DNA of 64,000 nucleotides from Fibrobacteria bacterium (GTDB lineage Bacteria; Fibrobacterota; Fibrobacteria; UBA11236; JADFYW01). Under the pieces are notes generated by a model. The model was not told the DNA's origin. It did no database searches and saw only the letters and a list, made by a program, of their open reading frames with translations. Each line of letters starts with the position of its first letter. Within the stretch, counting starts at the first letter, position 1. The stretch lies in NCBI GenBank assembly GCA_015232855.1, contig JADFYW010000006.1, positions 17,610 through 81,609 on the forward strand, in the 5' to 3' direction. Positions 18,401 through 30,100 of the stretch are shown in pieces. The position numbers and the translations under genes are program-made.

Positions 18401-19630
18401 ATGGGGAAAGTAATTTTAAAATATCCTTCTTTACGATTCAAAGAATTTTCTGATGAGTGGAGAGTTGTAAAAATTGAAAAAATATGTGAAGCCATAATTG
18501 ATTGTGTTAATAAAACTGCAACTGTCGTTGACTATGAAACTCCTTATAAAATGATAAGAACTTCAAATGTCCGGAAAGGTAAAGTTGATTTAACATCTGT
18601 TAGATATGCAACTAAAGATATATATGAAAAATGGACTAGAAGAGGAGCACCTAAACCTGGCGATTTGATTTTTACTCGTGAAGCACCTGTTGGGGAAATT
18701 GGAATATTAACTGATAACAAAGGTATCTTTCTAGGACAAAGAACAATAATGTATAGAATAAATAGTTTTTTCAGTAATAACGCATTTGTTTTGTATTCGT
18801 TTCAAACTCATTTTTGCAAAAAACAAATTGAAGATTTTAGTAATGGAGGTACTGTTGCACATATGAGGGTGCCAGATTGTGGTAAGATTAAAATATCAAA
18901 CCCCACCCTCCCCGAACAAAAAAAGATTGCCTCTTTTCTTTCTGCGGTAGACAAAAAAATTGAACAGCTCACCCGCAAAAAACAGCTGCTGGAGCAATAC
19001 AAAAAAGGCGTGATGCAAAAACTCTTCTCCCAGGAAATCCGCTTTAAGGATGAGAATGGGAATGATTATCCGGATTGGTTTAAAGTTAGTTTTCTTTCTC
19101 TTGGAGAAATAATAGGTGGGGGCACACCAGACTCAACGGTTAAAAAATTTTGGAATGGAAACATTAATTGGTTTACACCAACAGAAATAAAATCAAAACA
19201 TGCCATCTCAAGTAAACGAAAAATTAGCAAACTTGGACTGCAAAATTCTTCAGCGACTCTTTTACCATCTGGTACAATTTTGTTTACCAGTAGAGCTACA
19301 ATTGCCGATATTAGTTTTGCAACTCAAGAATGTACAACAAATCAGGGTTTTCAATCATTAATTGTTAATAACAAAAATGATTCACATTTCATTTACCACA
19401 TGATATTATTTAACAAAAAAGAGTTTTTAAGAAAATCTCAAGGCTCAACTTTCCTTGAAATAAGTAAAACTGAAATAAAAAAAATCAAACTATTCATTCC
19501 TAGTAAGCTAGAACAAGAGAAAATTGGAATATTTCTTGATCATATTGATGACAAAATTGAATCAGTAAGAAATCAAAAGCAGCAAACCCAATCCTTTAAA
19601 AAAGGCCTTCTGCAGCAGATGTTCGTATGA
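18401..19630 (+). CDS. hsdS: Type I restriction-modification specificity subunit
   Basis: HsdS, 409 residues from the ATG at 18401. It has two target-recognition domains, about 18-160 and 225-360, each followed by a conserved helical spacer. The first spacer begins LPEQKKIASFLSAVDKKIEQ and the second has EQEKIGIFLDHIDDKIESV, so the subunit is full-length and should recognise a bipartite site. AGGGGAA lies before the ATG; a TTG one codon earlier is less likely. Its stop overlaps the next start by four bases (ATGA). Base use in the target-recognition domains is more AT-rich than in the spacers, as is usual for exchanged domains. The target sequence cannot be read from the protein. Confidence 0.93.
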   Translation: MGKVILKYPSLRFKEFSDEWRVVKIEKICEAIIDCVNKTATVVDYETPYKMIRTSNVRKGKVDLTSVRYATKDIYEKWTRRGAPKPGDLIFTREAPVGEIGILTDNKGIFLGQRTIMYRINSFFSNNAFVLYSFQTHFCKKQIEDFSNGGTVAHMRVPDCGKIKISNPTLPEQKKIASFLSAVDKKIEQLTRKKQLLEQYKKGVMQKLFSQEIRFKDENGNDYPDWFKVSFLSLGEIIGGGTPDSTVKKFWNGNINWFTPTEIKSKHAISSKRKISKLGLQNSSATLLPSGTILFTSRATIADISFATQECTTNQGFQSLIVNNKNDSHFIYHMILFNKKEFLRKSQGSTFLEISKTEIKKIKLFIPSKLEQEKIGIFLDHIDDKIESVRNQKQQTQSFKKGLLQQMFV

Positions 19631-21198
19631 CTGAAACTAATCGTATAGAATATAAACGCCAGCTAACTGATGCTCTTGAAAAAGAGGTGGTGGCGTTTTT
19701 AAACTATCGTGAAGGTGGTGTTCTTTATTTTGGTATTGAAGATTCGGGCAAAGTTTTCGGTGTACCTGATATTGACTCTGTTCAACTTAAAATCAAAGAT
19801 CGAATTAAAAGTAATATCACTCCTTCTACCATGGGTTTGTTTGATGTTGTGGTAGAAAATCATGAGGGTAAAGACATTGTCAAGGTTACCGTGGCCAGTG
19901 GTTCTGAAAAGCCCTACTATCTGAGTAAAATGGGGATGTCGCCCAAAGGCTGTTACCTTAGGGTTGGTAGTGCCGCAGAACCTATGCCGCAGAACTTGAT
20001 TGATGATCTTTTTGCCAGTCGGGTTCGTAATTCTATAGGTAATATCAGTTCCCGGAAACAAGACCTACGTTTTGAACAACTCAAAATTTATTACCAAAGC
20101 ACTAGTTTTGAACTTGGACAACAGTTTGCCGCTAACCTTGAATTACTGACTAAAGCCGGGGAATATAACTATGCGGCCTATTTACTTTCGGATAACAACG
20201 GATGTTCCATTAAAGTGGGGAAATATGCCGGGCTGGATAGAGTGGATTTGTTGGAAAATGAAGAGTATGGATATTGTTCGCTCGTAAAGGCCACCAAGGC
20301 TGTTTTAGAAAAGCTAAAAGTTGAGAACCGCACCTTTACCCAAATCACTGCTGCCGAAAGATTAGAACGCAAAATGCTCGACCCTGTGGCTATTCGCGAG
20401 GCCATTATCAATGCCATTATTCATAATGATTTTAGTAATGAAGTGCCACCCAAGTTTGAACTCTTTGCGGATAGGTTTGAGATAACATCGGCGGGTGGGT
20501 TGCCCCCTGGCTTTACGGAAGAACAATTTTTTATGGGATATTCTGTTCCCCGTAACAAAGAGTTGATGAGGGTTTTTAAAGATTTAGAAATGGTGGAGCA
20601 AATGGGCTCCGGGGTGCCTCGTATTCTTCAGGCCTATCCAAAAACTATTTACCAGTTTACCCAGAATTTTACTCGCCTTGTTTTCCCTTATACAGAGGGT
20701 TTTGTCGAATCTTTGCAATCTACCATGCAAGCTACCATGCAAGCTACCACGCAAGCTACCACGCAAGCTGAAAAGGTACTGGATTTTTGTAAAAGTGAAA
20801 AATCAAGAGACGAAATTCTACATCACTTAGGGCTAAAAAACCGTGAATATCTGCGAAATACCGTATTACAGCCCCTCATAGCCCAAAATAAATTACGGCT
20901 TACCCTGCCTGATAAACCTACCAGTCCGAACCAAAAATTCATTACCATTCTAGAGGCTTCACAAGGTGTACCTCGCAAGCTTACCACGCAAGCTACCACG
21001 CAAGCTGAAAAAGTATTGAAATTCTGTAAAACTCCCTACTCCAGAGATGAAATACAAGAACATTTGGAATTAGAAAACAGAGAATATTTTAGAAAGGAAA
21101 TTTTAACTCCTCTCATTGAAGAAGGTAAATTACGGCTCACTATACCCGATAAACCCACTAGTCCGAATCAGAAGTATATTTCGGCGGAGAAGAACTGA
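19627..21198 (+). CDS. AlbA_2/Schlafen-type putative ATPase inside the hsd operon
   Basis: A 523-residue protein. Residues 1-125 form an AlbA_2 (Schlafen-type) domain: TNRIEYKRQLTD, then VAFLNYREGGVLYFGIEDSG. A linker precedes a GHKL-type ATPase-like domain at about 250-360 (REAIINAIIHNDFSNE and MGSGVPRI). The C-terminus has two copies of a winged-helix-like module (about 375-445 and 457-523; e.g. SRDEILHHLGLKNREYLR and SRDEIQEHLELENREYFR, each ending L-P/I-P-D-K-P-T-S-P-N-Q-K). Each is led by TTQA repeats. It overlaps hsdS by four bases and hsdR by one (TGATG), so all are translationally coupled. Related genes occur between hsd genes in other bacteria; their role is open (regulation or added defence). 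Confidence 0.8.
   Translation: MTETNRIEYKRQLTDALEKEVVAFLNYREGGVLYFGIEDSGKVFGVPDIDSVQLKIKDRIKSNITPSTMGLFDVVVENHEGKDIVKVTVASGSEKPYYLSKMGMSPKGCYLRVGSAAEPMPQNLIDDLFASRVRNSIGNISSRKQDLRFEQLKIYYQSTSFELGQQFAANLELLTKAGEYNYAAYLLSDNNGCSIKVGKYAGLDRVDLLENEEYGYCSLVKATKAVLEKLKVENRTFTQITAAERLERKMLDPVAIREAIINAIIHNDFSNEVPPKFELFADRFEITSAGGLPPGFTEEQFFMGYSVPRNKELMRVFKDLEMVEQMGSGVPRILQAYPKTIYQFTQNFTRLVFPYTEGFVESLQSTMQATMQATTQATTQAEKVLDFCKSEKSRDEILHHLGLKNREYLRNTVLQPLIAQNKLRLTLPDKPTSPNQKFITILEASQGVPRKLTTQATTQAEKVLKFCKTPYSRDEIQEHLELENREYFRKEILTPLIEEGKLRLTIPDKPTSPNQKYISAEKN
20722..20769 (+). repeat. 12-base tandem repeat, four units
   Basis: Four units of ACCATGCAAGCT / ACCACGCAAGCT encode the T-M/T-Q-A repeats between the ATPase-like domain and the first C-terminal module. 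Twelve bases keep the frame, so copy-number change would alter linker length only. Confidence 0.85.
20983..21006 (+). repeat. 12-base tandem repeat, two units
   Basis: Two further units of ACCACGCAAGCT, before the second C-terminal module, with one degenerate unit just upstream (20970-20981). Shows that repeat and module were duplicated together. Confidence 0.8.
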
Positions 21199-24059
21199 TG
21201 CATCAGTCAGAAGCAGTGTTGGAAAAAGAATTGGTCGGGCAACTTGCCGGACTAGGTTATGACCCGGTTATTATACATGATGAACAGGAGCTTACTGATA
21301 ATCTGCAGGGGCAGCTTGAGCGGTTTAACGGTACCGGCTTTTCAGACAAGGAATTCGCTCAAATCCTTAATCACTTGTCTAAGGGCACAGTATTTGAAAA
21401 AGCCAAAACCCTGCGTGACTGGTTTCAGATAACCCGGGACAGTGGTGAAAGTTTTTATGTCAATTTTTTTGATTCTGAACACCCGGAACGGAATTTTTTT
21501 CAGGTTACTCATCAGGTAACTATTGAGGGACAATACAAAAATCGCTACGATGTCACCCTGTTAATTAATGGCCTGCCCCTGGTACAAATAGAACTCAAAC
21601 GCCGCGGGCTTGAGCTCAAAGAGGCTTTTAATCAAATTAACCGTTATCAGCGTCACTCCTTTTGGGTGAATACCGGCTTGTTTCAGTATGTACAACTGTT
21701 TGTGATAAGTAATGGGGTAAATACCAAGTATTATGCCAATAACAAAAAGCAGTCCTTTAAACAGACCTTTTTTTGGGCAGATGTACATAACACAAACATT
21801 ACCAAACTTACCGAGTTTGCTACAGCGTTTTTAAATACCGGCCATCTGGGTAAAATGATTGCCCAATATATTGTACTAAACGAAACCCATAAAATTCTCA
21901 TGGTCCTTCGGCCTTATCAGTACTATGCTACTGAGGCTATAATAGATAAAGTGCAAACCGGGAACCAAAACGGGTATATCTGGCATACTACGGGCTCTGG
22001 TAAAACCCTTACTTCCTTTAAAGCCAGTCAAATTATTATGGACTTACCCGAAGTCCACAAGGTGGTGTTTGTGGTCGACAGAAAAGACCTCGACTACCAG
22101 ACCATGAAGGAGTTCAACAGTTTTAAAGAAGATAGTGTCGATGTTACGGGTAACACCAAAGCCCTGGTCCGGCAGTTTTCTGATGATACCAAACTCATTG
22201 TAACCACCATCCAAAAACTCAACAACGCTATTTCCAAAGAGCACTTTAAAGAAAAAATGCAGGCCCAGGGGAGCAGGCGCATGGTGTTTATCTTTGATGA
22301 ATGTCACCGCAGCCAGTTTGGCGAAACTCATAAAAAAATCACTGAGTTTTTTACAAACACTCAATTATTTGGTTTTACCGGAACCCCTATTTTTGCCGAC
22401 AACGCCAATAAAAATGAACTGGGAAAGCGTACCACTAAAGATTTGTTTGAAGCATGTTTACATAAATATGTAATTACCGATGCTATCCGTGACCAGAATG
22501 TGCTGAAGTTCAGTATTGAGTATCTGGGCAAATACAAAAAGAAAAGCAATACCTTTTTAGATATTGAAGTGGAAGCTATCGACACCAAAGAGGTAATCGA
22601 ATCAGAAGTGAGATGTCAAAAAATTGTTGATTACATTATTCGTTACCACAACCAAAAAACCCATAACCGCGAGTACTCCGCTATTTTTGCTATAAGTAGT
22701 ATAGACGCTCTGCTGAAATACTACGAGCTTTTTAGGCAAAAAATTAATGCCGGTGAAACCGATTTACGCATCGCTACTATTTTTACCTATGGCGCCAATG
22801 AAAACGACCCGGATGCCACCGGGGGCTTGCCCGATGATGATCAGGATGGGGCAGGTAAACCAACTGTCAGCACCAAACATACCCGGGAAAAACTGGATGA
22901 GTGCATAAGCCATTATAATAAGATGTATAGTACCAGCTTTTCTACTAAAGATGGCCAGCAGTTTGAAAATTATTTTAAAGACATAAGCAAAAGACTTAAA
23001 GAGCGTGAAAAAGACAGCTTTCAAGACAAAGACCGCCTTGATATCCTACTAGTCTGTAATATGTTTTTAACCGGATTTGACGCTAAAAAGTTAAATACCC
23101 TTTATGTAGACAAAAACTTAAAACACCATGGTTTAATACAGGCTTTTTCGCGTACTAACCGCATTATAAACGAACAAAAATCCCAGGGTAACATTCTTTG
23201 TTTTCGGAATCTCAAAGATGCCACCGATGATGCTATCACCCTGTTCTCCAATAAAGAGGCCAGGGAAGAAATACTAACTCCTCCTTTGGAAAGTATTATA
23301 GAGCAGTTTAGCAAGGCCTTTGCCGAGTTGCTCATTCTTACACCAACTCCGGATAGTGTAAACGGTTTAACAGACGAAGAAAGAGAGTTGGAATTTATCC
23401 AGGCCTTCCGCAGGCTCATGCGTCTTAAAAACGTGCTCACCTCCTTTACTGATTTCTCGTGGACAAGTCTCCCCATGACCGAGCAGTCCTTTGAAGATTA
23501 TAAGAGCAAATATCTGGACCTTTATGATAAGGTAAAGGGGAGTCACCAGCCCGATAAAACTTCCATCCTGGAAGATGTGGACTTTGAACTTGAGTTGATT
23601 CACCGGGACGAAATCAATGTTGCTTATATTCTTAAGTTGTTAGCCAAACTGAAGGCTACCGATGAAGCCTCTTTTAATCAGCAAAAACAATCTATTATTG
23701 ACCTGCTTGCAGGGGAAGTGGAGCTACGTAGCAAAAGAGAACTCATTGAACAGTTTATTTCTGAACAACTCCCCCATATTGGTAATGTAGACGATATCCC
23801 CGATGAATTCGAAAAATATTGGAATGACCAAAAGATACTGGCCCTTGGTAATATTTGTGAAAAAGAACACCTCGACCAAAAGCAATTTCAGTCGTTAATA
23901 GACACCTACATCTTTAACGATAAAGAACCTATACGGGAAGAGGTGATAAAGTGCCTGGATGAAAGACCTAGCATATTACAAGCCCGCCAGATTGGGGAAC
24001 GCATAATTTCAAAAATGAAAGAATTTGTGCAGGTGTTTATTCGTGGGATGGTGGCTTAA
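21198..24059 (+). CDS. hsdR: Type I restriction enzyme endonuclease/translocase subunit
   Basis: HsdR, 953 residues. The N-terminal nuclease domain shows the PD-(D/E)xK pattern (YDVTLLINGLPLVQIELKRR, about 115-135). The motor domains follow: Walker A HTTGSGKT at about 263-270, DECHRSQFG at about 367, FGFTGTP soon after, and the late helicase motif with FSRTNRI. The C-terminal helical region that binds HsdM2S is present. All key residues are intact, so the system looks restriction-competent. Within the complex it cuts unmethylated DNA after ATP-driven translocation. It ends the operon and converges on the alpha-2-macroglobulin gene with 124 bases between. Confidence 0.95.
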   Translation: MHQSEAVLEKELVGQLAGLGYDPVIIHDEQELTDNLQGQLERFNGTGFSDKEFAQILNHLSKGTVFEKAKTLRDWFQITRDSGESFYVNFFDSEHPERNFFQVTHQVTIEGQYKNRYDVTLLINGLPLVQIELKRRGLELKEAFNQINRYQRHSFWVNTGLFQYVQLFVISNGVNTKYYANNKKQSFKQTFFWADVHNTNITKLTEFATAFLNTGHLGKMIAQYIVLNETHKILMVLRPYQYYATEAIIDKVQTGNQNGYIWHTTGSGKTLTSFKASQIIMDLPEVHKVVFVVDRKDLDYQTMKEFNSFKEDSVDVTGNTKALVRQFSDDTKLIVTTIQKLNNAISKEHFKEKMQAQGSRRMVFIFDECHRSQFGETHKKITEFFTNTQLFGFTGTPIFADNANKNELGKRTTKDLFEACLHKYVITDAIRDQNVLKFSIEYLGKYKKKSNTFLDIEVEAIDTKEVIESEVRCQKIVDYIIRYHNQKTHNREYSAIFAISSIDALLKYYELFRQKINAGETDLRIATIFTYGANENDPDATGGLPDDDQDGAGKPTVSTKHTREKLDECISHYNKMYSTSFSTKDGQQFENYFKDISKRLKEREKDSFQDKDRLDILLVCNMFLTGFDAKKLNTLYVDKNLKHHGLIQAFSRTNRIINEQKSQGNILCFRNLKDATDDAITLFSNKEAREEILTPPLESIIEQFSKAFAELLILTPTPDSVNGLTDEERELEFIQAFRRLMRLKNVLTSFTDFSWTSLPMTEQSFEDYKSKYLDLYDKVKGSHQPDKTSILEDVDFELELIHRDEINVAYILKLLAKLKATDEASFNQQKQSIIDLLAGEVELRSKRELIEQFISEQLPHIGNVDDIPDEFEKYWNDQKILALGNICEKEHLDQKQFQSLIDTYIFNDKEPIREEVIKCLDERPSILQARQIGERIISKMKEFVQVFIRGMVA

Positions 24060-24183
24060 AAAACAAAATTTTAAGAAGTTGTATGTTTACAAACTAAAAT
24101 AACTAACCGGATTATGTTTAGATGGCCCCAGGAAAGCTCTAGAGAATAGACGGCCACTTAATTTAATTTCGTCGTACAACACA

Positions 24184-27100
24184 TCACTTCACAAGCACTC
24201 TAACACCCTCGCTATGACTCGCAAATTCAGGAGCATACATACATTGGATACTGGTAACTCCATTTGAAAAGTCTCCGCTGTGGGATACGCGTAGAGGATA
24301 CTCAAAAACATACGTCCCTTTAGGTAGCCTATCCATAAAGAAATTAGTGGAAGCGTCCTTCGTACTTTCGTAATATCCAAGACCATCCTGCCATTTGAAA
24401 CGAGATATCACATTTTCCGGTTCAAAACCTGAGGCCCGCATATCTTTCATGTGTACAAACTCCATATCACGGTCAACTCGTAGCTCAATACGCACCTTAA
24501 TCCGGTCTCCTTGTTTAATGGTAGTATTTGAAGATATCGGTTTGAGAACAGGTCCTGTTTTTGATGGCTGTTCCAAAAAAAACTTCTTCTTTAGTTTAAG
24601 GGGAGTATCATGGGCCGTTATTTTATCAAGCTGCTCAAAGTATTGCCAGTAAAGCGCTCCCCAGGCAGGCGCCTTGTTTTTATTAACCACGGTAACTTTT
24701 GCCATTTCCGGGTTAATTTCTTTACCACTCCAGGATGTTTTAAAGTAACCCGTCCCCGCTTCAACCTTAACATCTTCCATTTTTTCCGGTTCCAGTTTGG
24801 TGTTCCCAATGGTAATCTCTGCCAGCTTACTGTTTTCGAGCCAATCGTCCCCCTGGAGAAGAAGGGCATAACAGGCGTCAGCCGTAGCTTTCGTAGTACC
24901 CCAATCCTGGGTCTGCTTGGATTTTATCAGCCAGGTCTTTAAGCCGTCCACCGATTTAGGGTCCCCGGTAATTTCATGAAAGGCCTCAATCATAAGAGCG
25001 TGTGTCTCTATGGGTGCCTGATGCCAATAGTAGCCATAACTGTCCTTCCAATACATACCCATTTCTTCTGAATAGAGGGCGTGTTCTTTAATAGAAGCGA
25101 GTATCTCTTTGGACGTCTCAGGGTCATCATAACGATTGAGGGTTATGGCTATCATACCCTGAAGGTAACGGTTAAAATCAAGCCAATAAGTCTTTGCCTG
25201 CCCGCGATAATACGCAAAAGCCTTCAAATGTTTTTTATTAATTTTGTTGTCCTTAAAATAACTGCGGGCATAGAGATAATGGATCTGCATATTTCTCAGG
25301 TTTTTCTTATCCAGTTCAATTTTATTATTTATGAGATGATCATAATCCCCGGCTATTTGCTCGTCTAAGTATCTCAGGGCACGGGATATAACATTATTTA
25401 TACGCCCCTGGTTCTCTTCATCTTTTACCCCAAGGGCTTTAAGATGGGCAAGTCCGGTGATAATATGCTGAGTGATATATCTGTTTGGATACATTCCATT
25501 AAACCAGGGCCAGGCACCGGAGGGCAACTGACCCTTTTCAAGTTTACGCCAGGCTTTCCCAAGTTCACGTCCCATTTTGTTTAAATCAAACAATAAAGCT
25601 ATGCGTTTTTTCCGTTCCGCTTCATTTTTTGCGTCCATCACCCAGGGGGTTTCCTGCAAGAGGAGAGATTTCAACTCCTGGTTCTTCTCCAGATTAGAGA
25701 GCAGGGCCGGTGTGCCCTTTCCTTTTTTCCAGGTATTAAAAACCTGTTTAATTTTAGGCTTATTGTTTACAATGTGAGATGCCAAACTGTTAGCGTAATA
25801 ACGGCTGAATACCTGCTCGTTACACTCGTAGGGATATTCCATCAAATAAGGAAGGGACTGCACCGCGTACCAGGCCGGGTTTGAAGTAAACTCCAGAGTA
25901 AGCTTATGATGTTTTAAGGTGTTTGACTGATTCGCATCACGGAGTTTGGTAAAGGTAAAATTTTTAGTCTCCGCAGACCCAACCGGAAGTGGCATGGTTT
26001 CAGTAACCAACATCCTGTTCTTTAATACCGGTAATATATTTTCTTCACCATCAGAGAATTGGCCGGCATTGGCAACAATCCGATACGTAATGGCAGAAGC
26101 ATTATCAGGTACATTAAGTTGCCATTTCACCAGGGCGCTTCCCTCTGGTTTGATGGTTATATTTTGCTCTGCATTTTTCAAATTAAATGAATTTTCAATA
26201 GGCTTCAGTGAGGCCGCATCAAATAACATGAGTTTAGCCCGGCCTTCTAAAAGATTATTTGAGAGATTGGTAACTTTAGCGGTAAGCACCAGTTTATCAT
26301 TCTCACGCAAAAACCGGGGAGCGTTGGGAACGACCATAAGTTCTTTTTGGGTGATAAGAGATTTTTCGATTACACCGGTCTGTAAAGATTTGGTATGGGC
26401 AAGCCCAATCATACGCCAGCGGGTGAGGGCCTCTGGCATGGTGAAAGCGATAATAACATTCCCCTCTTTATCGGTTTTTAAATGAGGATAAAAGAAGGCG
26501 GTTTCGTTAAGGTTAGTACGGGCCTTCACCTTATCAAGAGAGGAAAGTTCTTCTTCATGTTTTATGGCATCACCCTCAATCACACCTTCAAGAGATCCGA
26601 CGTTTTCAATAAAATTTTCCGAGACGGTAACTTCTGCATCAGCACTTCCCAAAAGCCCTCCAAGCATATCATCAATACCCCCGGTAGCAGCTTTTGATTT
26701 TTTTGCACTGCGAGGAGCCATAGCCCGCGATTCCATCTTAGCACTCCCTCTTCCCCTTGAGCGCCCATTTCGAATTCTATGGGGTGACCAATTAAATCCA
26801 AACCAGTTGAGCCTGTTAAACGTCCGACTGACCGAAGAAGGAAAAGGCTTGTTAAAACGACCGTCACTCTGAGAGCGCTTTGAACCAAACCAGTTATCAT
26901 TGCTAAAATTAGATTGCGGGTAAAAGGTGCTAAAAATATTGAGGTCCCAGTGGTGGGAACGAAAAGCGTCTAATGAAGCATCATACAAAGTGGCCACCAT
27001 TTCTGAAGCTACCCGGTCTTTTTGGGGTCCGCTAATGATTAAACGCCACTCTTCTTTTTCACCTGGGGTAAGTTTATCTTTAAAGGTTTCAAACCGGAGA

Positions 27101-30100
27101 GAAAGCTCCTTATTTGACCAGGGAACAACAATCGTCTGGTTATGGGTATATACTCTGTTATGCTTAATAAAAATAAATGAAACTGAAAAATTACCCCGGT
27201 GGTTTTCCTTCACATGAAAGACAAGCTGTCTCTGCTCATTTGAAAGAGTCATCCGTTTGCGGGCCGTTACTTTGTTCCGATGTTCTATCTGGTAAAAAAC
27301 CATTACTGCGGTATCTGAAGTTCCAATTAAAAATTTTGCTTCTTCACCGGGTTCCACCTTCTCCTGTTGAGGCAAAAACCAGTCTTGTGTAGTATAAGGG
27401 GTAGCTTTTGCTTTATCATCATACAGAGTCAGGTAGCTGATATCTCTAATGGTGTCTCCGGATTTTTCCAGCGAAACAGCCTCTATCAGATACTTGCCTG
27501 CAGGCCGGTTAGCTATGTCAAAATGATTTCCATTGGTATCTTCCGTATTAAAATTACCGGTAATACCTATTGATTCTTTCTCCCAGTGATGAAAGTCATT
27601 TTCCTGATTGTGTGCCAGGTGAGGAAAGGATTGACTATGCTCCTTTTTTGAAAGGAGTGAAGTATCTGGAAGCTCCCAATAACGTTCCTTATATATTTTC
27701 CCCGGGTCCTGTAAGTGATACACGGTATAACTTCCTTTTGCGGGCACGGGATTACCACTTAGATTTGAAGCCTTAATTCCAAAAGAGAGTTTGCCTTTAT
27801 TTCTGTTTATCGCCTCATCAACATCAAGAGAAAGCCGGAGAGAAGTGTACCCTATGGTGACCACCTGACTACCACTTCGGGTCTCTCCGTTTTTGTCTGT
27901 GATATCTGCGGTTATTTTGTAGCGGAAGGCGGGTTTATCTTTTTTGGCAAGGCTTCGGTCAGGAATAGCTTTAAAGGAAATGGTAAATTCGCCTTTACTA
28001 CCTGTCATAATCTTCCCGTTTTTTATTTCCATGCTTGCAGAAGAAGGATACCCACCCCACCAACGCCGCCAGTAAGGCCAAAAAGCTTCCCGGACAATGC
28101 GATAGCGAACTTCAGCATTATCAATATTATACCCTGCCAATGCCTTTGCGCTTCCCTTTACTTTGACAATTTCATCAAGCTTATATGTTTTATTGAGGTC
28201 ATCAAACTTAACTTCAAACTTAGGCCGTTTATATTCTTCAACGGAGAAAGAAATACTACCATGGGCATTACTTATAGTGAAGGATCCATTCAGTTGACCC
28301 TCAGGCAATTGAAAGCTTCCACTGAAAGAACCATAGTCGTTTGAGCGAAGTTTAAGGCTGGATACCTTCTGGTAGTTAACATCTTTTAAAGTTACTTCTG
28401 TTGCGGTACGTGCAATAATACCATTCTTTTCGGGTTGGAGAGAGTGGGTTTTATACATGATACCCTTAAAATATACCGTTTGGCCCGGACGGTATATTGA
28501 GCGGTCCGTAAAAAAACGAGTGTGGGTATATACTCTTTCTTTGGAACTCCCATACCTGTTTCCAAACTGAGTTCCAACTTCAAGCGTATCATCCTGGTGA
28601 ATCAACGTATAATAATAAACGTGTTGTTTTTTATCCTGGCCATCGATTACGATGTCACCCTGTTTATCACTTTTATAAGTGTAGGCCTTATTGAATACAT
28701 ATTGCCTGTTCGTTTTTTCCCACTGTTGCCTGAATAACTGTAGCGTTACCTCTTTCAGGGGTAACCCGGTTTCGCGGTTGACTATTGTTAACTGTTGGGT
28801 GGCATGGTTATCATCATGACCTATACAAGAAAGGCCTGTTACCTGAAAAAGACTGTAGCAAAGTGCTGTTGATTTTTTCCCCAGAGATTCTTTGTTGGAG
28901 GCAAGCAAGATATATCGTCCCTTCTTCAGTGCCTTTATTTTAATTTCGGCACGCATCGTTTGAAAGTCTTTGGTATCGGGCAAGTGTTCACGCCATTGCA
29001 GTATCGCATCCCGTTTATAGATTTCTTTTTTTAAGTTTTTTCTTTCATCATAATTTCCTTTTTCTAAAAGTAGCCATTCTTTCTGGTTCAATTTTACGAT
29101 ACGTAAAAATAACTGATTCATATTGGTGAATTTTATCAGAACAGGAAAAGGTTGCTCAGGAGGAACTGCTTTTTCCAGGGTAACATCCAGTGTCTTATTT
29201 TCAATAATATGCATTAAGGTTGCACATTGTTTCGCCCCAAATGACCCTGGAAATTGGTTTACCGCTTCACTACATATGTTATGAGCTTCTTTGGTTAACC
29301 ACCGGTAATGGGGAGTAGTACTCTTGTCATATTTACTTCCCAATGTATATTTAAAATTTGCCAACTCGCAACTGATTTCAGCAGCAGCGGGAACATTACT
29401 AAATTGAGTTCTCAGTCCTCTGAGCCGTGTCTCATACAAGCTGTTTTTGTTATCAATCACCCCATGTTCATTTACAAAACCAAGCCGGACCAGGTCTGAA
29501 GATACGAGCGCATTAATATTACCGGTCTTTAAATGAAAGGCTAACAGTTTTTGCATGATACAAAGAGCCCGGTAATGAAAAGAAAGCGTATCTTGAGTTT
29601 CTATTTTGAGAAGGGAGAAGGTTCTCGTGGTTGCGAAATATTCTTTTCTGTTCATACTAAAAGCGTCTGCAGGCCTGGTGAGACTCGCCTCACTCAACCT
29701 GAAAAACTCAATGGCCCGATAAGCCAAAAAGTCATACAAAGTGGGCCGGTAAAGAGAATCAGCGTTTCCGGGGAAAAGAATCGGCTTGAACAAATTTATA
29801 TCTGTTGTTTGTAATTTGAGGGCGTTATCCAATGAATGTGTATAATGAAAAACCGTAGCACTTACTATTTTCCGCAGATCCCAGGTACGTATATCGTTAT
29901 CTTTTATCTCCGTTGCATGTGTACGGTCTAAAAAGCGATAACGGTTTCTTTGGTAATAAGCCCAATATTGCTCTGCTATCATAGAGTGAAGTACCGCTTT
30001 TTCAGCAAACCCGAATTGCTTAAGGGCGGCATTTAATTCATCCTGTATTTTTACCAGAGATTCTTCTTCAACTTCCTGCATAAAGCGAAGTTTATGAATA

